Under the pieces are notes generated by a model that saw only the letters and a list, made by a program, of their open reading frames with translations, did not search any database and was not told where the DNA came from. A stretch of 64,000 nt of DNA from Agaricus subrufescens (Eukaryota > Basidiomycota > Agaricomycetes > Agaricales > Agaricaceae), in the NCBI GenBank assembly GCA_029945375.1, contig CM057069.1, positions 1,488,001-1,552,000 on the forward strand. Direction: 5' to 3'. Positions 58,421 through 64,000 of this stretch are shown here, piece by piece; position 1 is the first letter of the stretch, and each line of letters opens with the position of its first letter. Position numbers and translations under genes: made by a program.

Positions 58421-59156
58421 GCAGGAATCAAAATGGAGGGGAAAAAATTTAACGAGGCGAAATAAAAGTCATCATCTTCCTTGTCAGGATATGGTACAAC
58501 TTTGATGCCACGATAAGGAGGTGGTCGCCTGGGGTAGGAGGACCTCGTGGGAGATACATTGGATGGATTGTCTGAGTTGTCGCCGGAGCTAGAAGGGGAT
58601 ACGACGAGAACCAACCTAAAGGCGTCTTTGCCGTTGAGATAGAAACGATAGAACCGCTTCTCACGTATGAGACCAAGTGATACATAGAGCGAGAGAGCAG
58701 CGCAATTATCGAATTCTGTTTCGAGGATAATCTGTTACGAGTGGTGTGGGTGGCGGACGAGGAAGAAAAGAAAGGGAACCAACCTCTTCGACGCCATCCT
58801 CCTGCATGGCATCGATGGAACTACGGACGAGGGCACTAGCTGGAAAGAAGAGAAAAAATAAACAACAGAGACCGCACCAAGGTTGAGGGATATCCCCGTT
58901 CATCTGTAAGAAGTGAGGATGGAAAGGGGGGGGAACTGGACAGACCTATGCCGCATTTTCGCCAGTTCTGTCGACGCTGAGTATAACGATATATCCACGA
59001 TTGGATCCGTTGTGATGGAGACTCTGTTTGCAGGCAATGACACCTATGGGATGAGAATTGACGGGATTGCCTGCGTATGTCTGGAGTTGGGGAGGGTATT
59101 GAATGACTGGGCTGACTGGAAGAGAGAAAACGCGTACCAGGAATGAGAGACGGGGC
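58336..59156 (-). pseudogene. NAA30: N-alpha-acetyltransferase NAA30 (Mak3) fragment, frameshifted
   Basis: Minus-strand exons 59138-59156, 58946-59080, 58784-58839 and 58336-58731. Recognisable GNAT blocks are PIGVIACKQSLHH, NRGYIVILSVDR, the acetyl-CoA loop region CGIASALVRSSIDAMQ, EEIILETEFDNCAALSLY and YRFYLNGKDAFRLVL, i.e. the NatC catalytic subunit. The normal R/Q-x-x-G-x-G/A motif is reduced to WRKCGIA. Exon 58946-59080 is one base short: DR is followed by ACTGGC where an extra T would keep WRKCGIA in frame. Upstream exons of the N-terminal third are not found. The last exon runs on past the normal end (LVL) into a Ser/Pro-rich stretch. Confidence 0.7.
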
Positions 59157-59230
59157 CTGCGGGGGCAGGTAGAAGTGTGTCGGCCTTTCTGAGTTATCCG
59201 TGAATCGCAGAGACACGTCTGCAGGTCAGG

Positions 59231-60080
59231 CTGGGTCTCAATATCGCACTTGATTGTTCCATGGGAGAGCAAAGACGAGTTGACTCGGGCATAGCCGATC
59301 GACTGTCCCTACGTCTTCCGAGGTGTTTTCATACCGACCTCCCGGTCAGTCTGCATCGGCGGTGGTTGCGCGAAAGGTGGGGAAGATGACTGGGGCGTGG
59401 TGGGCGGGCATCAAGAGCGTGCAGTTGTGTACAAATGGTCATGGTGGTTGAGGATAGGCTGGTGCGACTTTGACTTGATATTCAATTAATCTGTTGGTAG
59501 ATACATGGTTTCATGAGAAAGAGAGAGATGCAGTGCTTTATGATGCAATTTGAAGAGTTCTGACATCGGTCCCGGCGCTGTCAACTAACCAACAAGTTCA
59601 TGGGTGCAGCGTTGTTTGAACTTCGATTGATGATCATATTTCCCATAATCAGGCTACTTTCCTATACAAGCGACTTGCACTTCTCACCATCCCACTATCC
59701 CAACTTTCCCCCTCGCCTCCGTCTTTTTTACCCATAACATTTAAGGTACACCGAACAATTCCCAGGTAAGTTGTCATGTCATTATCTCCAAAATTTTCAC
59801 TTACTATACTAGTTCCCCGAGAGAAAAACTCGGTCTATTCCTCTGCCTTCTCACCTATCAAGGCACGCGCACAGTCCTAATTCTAAAAGAGGCGGCCCAC
59901 CGCCTCAGTCAGGTACCCCTTTGTACATTCTCCATAGTATACTACAGACTGTGCTTAAGCATCGCGTAAAAAATCTCAACTTCAAATAAAAGACAAAAAA
60001 AAACATTAATGTTCATCAAGTCCGTACAGCAATGTCTCCCCCACAAAAAAGAAAAAAAAAAGGATATCTATAATGACACA
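59231..60080. other. intergenic region, no gene seen
   Basis: No supported frame. The right end is the 3' flank of the DUF6534-type gene. Confidence 0.45.
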
Positions 60081-62063
60081 CTAAGAATGTGATCTCCGCC
60101 TCTTAGAATCCACCGCCACCACCGGCGACAAACTACAATCCCTAGCCTCAATATCATGAGCCACACTAGACTCAACCAACCGACTCCGTTCCTCCTCATC
60201 CGACCCCAAAAACACCGATGCCACACTAGCAGTATGTTGATCAAACACCAAGCCACTGATCTTTTCGAGTTCAGGTTCAGATCGTAGTTTGGCGTTGAGC
60301 TGACGACGGACGTTGAGCATTGCTAATAGAGAGTTTGTGTATACTATTTAAATTCGTTGTATTAGATATATTGTGGATGTATGATGGAAGGGGGACTTAC
60401 GTCTTGATACTGAAAGTGCCACAGCGATATAAACCAGGGTGTTCGGTCTCGCTACAAACTTTCATAATTGAGGATTGTTAGCCAAACTCGTGCAGAATAC
60501 CCCTTTTGCAACTTACAGAAATAATAACCAAAAGCGAAGCAAGACTTCAAAAAACAAAAACTTTTAGTCCCTCACGTCCTTTTGAAAACGAAAACACCAA
60601 CTCACGCAGTCAACAATCCCGACGCGAGTGCATACTTAATCAACGTCGACAAAACCGTAGCACTCCTCTTATCACCTCGCGAATGAAGATATGCAGTATC
60701 GAGCTTGTGTTTATGCAGGACAAAACACATCATCAACGCAATAGATATATCCAGGATAGTTGTCGCTCCAAACCCGAGATAAATCATCCACTGCTTAATT
60801 ACATCTCACAGGTCAGTAGCCATAAATAGATTGGTCGGTTAAGTCTCACCTCGGAATTATTCCCAAAACTCAAGATGACATCTACGTGTTGTCTGAACAA
60901 TAAAGATCAGAACTACTCTTCTTCCACGAAAACGAAAAGGGAGGAGATACTGACACTTCATAGCAAACAACTGATTTAGAATTAAACTAGGAGTCAACAC
61001 TTTGGAAGTGATAAAATTAGAGAAATTTCCGCACCAACTCCAACACCTACGTAACGAACATTGGTCAGTTTAATCTTCTGTCTATGATCATCATTTTATA
61101 ATAGAACTCACCGATCGCGCTGACTACAATCAACCAAATGACAGTCTGCCATATCAAAAAGATGATCACCAAGCAATTAGTATCCCGTCGCGAATGATAT
61201 TAGAAATATCCCCATACCCTGATCAGTCTTGAGAACACCTTGCCAACCAGTTGTGGAAAAGTAGCAACTACATGATCATTTAGTCAACGAGATCGTTTGG
61301 AGTTCGGGAGACGAGGTGCATACGGGTATGTATCCGTTTGAGGTAAGCCCTTGATTCGAGGAGATACGATTAGCCTAACGGGATAGTATCTCTGGGCGAA
61401 GACCACCAACATTTGTACAAAGATGATCAAAATGGTCTGGTCCATCTGTCAGTTAAACTTATTTCTTGGGTTAAGGATATACCCCGTACCTGAGTAGTTC
61501 CTATAGCCTAAGTAATGTAATGTCAGAGATGAACACCACCGGTATATTGTAACAATTAATTACTTTGAAACTCCTAGTTATCTTAGAGTCAGGCAAAAAA
61601 ACTCGTGATCAAGATGGAGACTGAACGCGTACCACACGTTTCGAGTTGAAGCAACGACCGATCCGAAATTCGAAATCAAAAACGTATACATCAGAATCGC
61701 CGAGAAGACGAAATGGGCGGCATCCAGCAAACTTGACACATAATGAATCAGTGAATGTGTGTTCGACTCAGGGGAGCAAACATACCAGATAGCAGCGACC
61801 TATGTTCAATGAGAGTCAGTTGAATGGAAGCAATACAGCCCACATTGTCTCTCACTCTGATCTTACACCATAAACTATCCTCTGGATAGTTCACGAAGTA
61901 TTGGAATGCTTGAAGGATAGTGACTCCAAACAATCTAGATTAGAAACCGTCAGTCACAAACAACGAGATGAGACAGCTCCTTGAGACCGCACGCAGTTCC
62001 AACAACAAAACCAACAAAAGGCGGGGTCAACGTATCAGAGTCGTAGGTAGCACCCGTATCCAT
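60081..62063 (-). CDS. DUF6534-type fungal 7TM protein
   Basis: Starts at ATG 62063 (MDTGATYDSDTLTPPFVGFV). Exons 61993-62063, 61856-61934 and the 14-nt 61786-61799 are certain; further short exons follow, including a hydrophobic one near 61390-61450 (ILIIFVQMLVVFAQRYYPV), one at about 60605-60790, and the last exon 60081-~60320. Family markers: ALFGVTILQAFQYFVNYPED in the first loop, LLDAAHFVFSAILMY, TILDISIALMMCFVLHKHK with a later STLIKYALASGLLT, and SLLAMLNVRRQLN-like MLNVRRQLNAKL opening the cytosolic tail. This is the fungal integral-membrane family with a C-terminal DUF6534 domain. Ligand unknown. The tail ends in a basic RRRSHS. Confidence 0.75.
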
Positions 62064-62631
62064 GGATGAAGAAAACGCAGAGAGAGAGAGATAGTCCGTG
62101 TCTGCCGTAGCACAACAGAGGGTGTTTATCAGCTGAGAAGTCCTTTTAAGACTATGGGTTTGGCATGTTTTTTCCCAGCGGCCTTTCTCCAAAGTGAATG
62201 GAAGGGCGCTGAAATGCGATCAGCTAGTCCTGATTATCTAAGCTGACTCCCGAGAAAAGTGCGTCATGGGCGGACTAAGAGTAGTACTGCGGTAACATCT
62301 TGGTTGAGAGGTCGCCGGCTTTGAGGCTGAGCGTACAGGAGATCGCCCAGAAATCGTTATCGTAGAACGTGCCCAGCTACATAAGCGTTTAACTCTGGCT
62401 TTTTGAATCACTTGAATTACCGTGTTCCTGCCAAGTCCGAGTGGCCGAAGCCCCGCAGTGTAGTCACAGGCCGAAGTGTGAGATAATGCCGGGGTAAGGG
62501 CCATAAGGGAAAAATCAAATAGAAAATCCCACGACGCCTCCGACTCCCTCTGAACAACACTATCATCCGATATCGACGAGACATTCTCAGCATCCTACAA
62601 AAGCGGAGCTCCAAAAACCACGCCTATCCAG

Positions 62632-62814
62632 CTAATTCTGGGTTTTAATCAGATCCCGCCGGCCCTCCGCATAATTTGATAGGTTGAGCTTACCAACCTC
62701 AACAGCTATCGAACTCAACGTGGCCAATAAGTCTCCCGGAATGACAGCAGATAGTGCCTTACTTATTGTTGGAAGTAGCGAATGCTCTGCTTGCTCATTC
62801 ATAATATCTGCCAA
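62632..62814 (-). CDS. short open frame of doubtful status
   Basis: A 60-codon frame starting MADIMNEQAEHSLLPTISKA, amphipathic and without a known domain. A GTAAGC donor inside it could lead to an early stop after the next acceptor. It lies between the two divergent 7TM genes and may be an alternative 5' exon or random. Confidence 0.2.
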   Translation of the reverse strand: MADIMNEQAEHSLLPTISKALSAVIPGDLLATLSSIAVEVGKLNLSNYAEGRRDLIKTQN

Positions 62815-63224
62815 TCAGGTGTTTCTATTCTCGAAATGATGGCCTGAATAGTAACCGGAAAATCCACCCCCAGAAACATAAATTAGACGAACTCGACATT
62901 CGGTGCTGTGCTCCATTGCATTATCAAACAACCTATTCAACACAGCCTGTATATTAGAAGAATGTGGGGGCCAGAATAAATGCGTTGCGTTGCTGTGATG
63001 ATATCCATCACTTCTTCGTTCATTAAGTTTGATAAATTTGCTTTGTTATCTCACGAATGACAGGAATGTGGTGGTGACGGGTGACCGGCTGGTCCGGGTG
63101 ACATCGTTCCCGCTGCTTTCGTGCGCGAAAACAAACCAAAAGTATATGAGACAGTATGGCTGACAGGCATTCGCACTTCCCCCGCCTCCTCCCACAATCT
63201 CCCCCCGCCCCCTAGCTTCTACCC

Positions 63225-64000
63225 ATGGCTCTCGTTGATCAAGTCATCCAGACGTTGGGGGCCTCGTTTTTCACCTTTGTATGTGGTTGCGTGTACGTCT
63301 TCTTTGTTCGGGTTTCAATGTCGTTTCTGGACGTGCGAACCCCTTCAGGCTATATGGCATTACTTTATCGCAAGTTTACCAGTACATGAGAATGTACCCG
63401 GAAGATGGCTGGTTTCTTAAATCTACCGTCAGTACTTTCAACAGCTCCCCTATCTGGTATAGTTGATCTTATGTTTATGAAAAGGTTATTCTAATATGGT
63501 GCCGTACCACTTCCAACTAGACTTTCCCCTGAGACCTGAGAGAATTAATCAGTCGCTTCTAGCGTACTCGATTCTCTCCATTCCGCATTTTCGATCCACA
63601 TGATGTGGTCCTGGCTAGTAAAAGGAATAGGATCGGATGTTACCCAGGCTCGAGTGATATGGTGCGTCAATCTTTAGAATTTTCCCACTGAAACGAATGA
63701 CTTATGAGCGGATATGCCAAAGGAGTGTCAAGGTCTGTTAACTTCGATTTACTCTGATATCAAACATTTTAAATCATCGTCAAGGCTGTTGGATATGTAC
63801 ACGTGGGTTCATCGTTTCCCAGGTATACGACATCTCATCAGCCGGCAACTTGTAGGTTTTTATGATGTTATTAGTTCAAGGGTCAGTCAGCTCTATCCTG
63901 AATTAGATGTCCTACTCACTTAACCCACTCGCAGAACCTACCTATCAAGAATATATCTATGTGCGCATAAAATCAGCTTCCACTTTCATCTTCTTGCCCA
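63225..64000 (+). CDS. second DUF6534-type 7TM protein, 3' truncated by window
   Basis: Exon 1 (63225-~63292) reads MALVDQVIQTLGASFFTFVC; with a GTACGT donor the next exon (from 63350) continues LYGITLSQVYQYMRMYPEDG, the same first-loop signature as the divergent gene at 60081-62063. A later exon around 63567-63660 reads VLDSLHSAFSIHMMWSWLVK, the family's third helix. The exon between them is not resolved by eye, and the rest lies beyond the window. The two genes start 1.16 kb apart, back to back, suggesting local duplication and inversion. Confidence 0.6.

Overview
The window is chromosomal DNA of a filamentous basidiomycete, most likely an Agaricomycete. Genes carry many 50-60 nt GT-AG introns. 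Families typical of that group are present: NACHT NLR-like proteins, fungal 7TM proteins of the DUF6533 and DUF6534 type, a cytochrome P450, GH28 and GH30 glycosidases, F-box/LRR proteins and small secreted proteins. I cannot name the genus. All gene models are hand-spliced from the sequence; none is backed by RNA or database searches here.

Layout. 1-5.7 kb: start of a GH28-like gene and two convergent paralogous secreted proteins, one with a long Gly/Ala-rich tail. 7.5-9.3 kb: tRNA pseudouridine synthase DEG1/PUS3. 9.5-17 kb: a duplicated block (gene with an adenylating-enzyme C-terminus, divergent NACHT gene, small downstream gene); the left copy is mostly decayed and the right copy looks intact. 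Inside the right copy a run of four exon/intron units has been generated by tandem duplication with the frame kept. 18-24.7 kb: DUF6533-like 7TM protein, small hydrophilic protein, F-box protein, secreted SurE-type phosphatase. 25.8-27 kb: ATP synthase subunit h (ATP14) and the ATPase inhibitor INH1, divergent across 109 bp. 27.2-38.2 kb: second F-box gene, P450, GH30 endoglucanase. 41.4-45.5 kb: adaptin beta subunit and a SUR7/PalI membrane protein, divergent.

45.8-58 kb is an accessory island. Two inverted, broken SDH4 copies lie at its edges. Inside is an AT-rich nest of transposons: a TA-inserting element with long inverted repeats, split by a pogo/Tigger-type element, itself split by a second copy of the first. 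Next to it is a second NACHT gene whose 3' part carries the most remarkable structure here: about 2.3 kb of tandem ~71-bp units, each reading as a complete ~68-nt intron (GT donor, branch-like site, pyrimidine tract, AG acceptor). Neighbouring introns are separated by exactly 3 nt, 32 times, and a downstream open exon follows in the same phase. If the introns are spliced singly this would be 33 consecutive introns and 32 one-codon exons.

58-64 kb: a frameshifted NAA30 acetyltransferase fragment running into a Cdc20/Cdh1-type C-terminal fragment, then two divergent DUF6534-type 7TM genes, the last cut by the window end.

How genes relate: ATP14 and INH1 both act on mitochondrial F1Fo-ATPase and may share a promoter. 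The NACHT genes, their duplicated partners and the transposon nest form a fast-evolving region beside stable housekeeping genes (DEG1, adaptin, ATP14).
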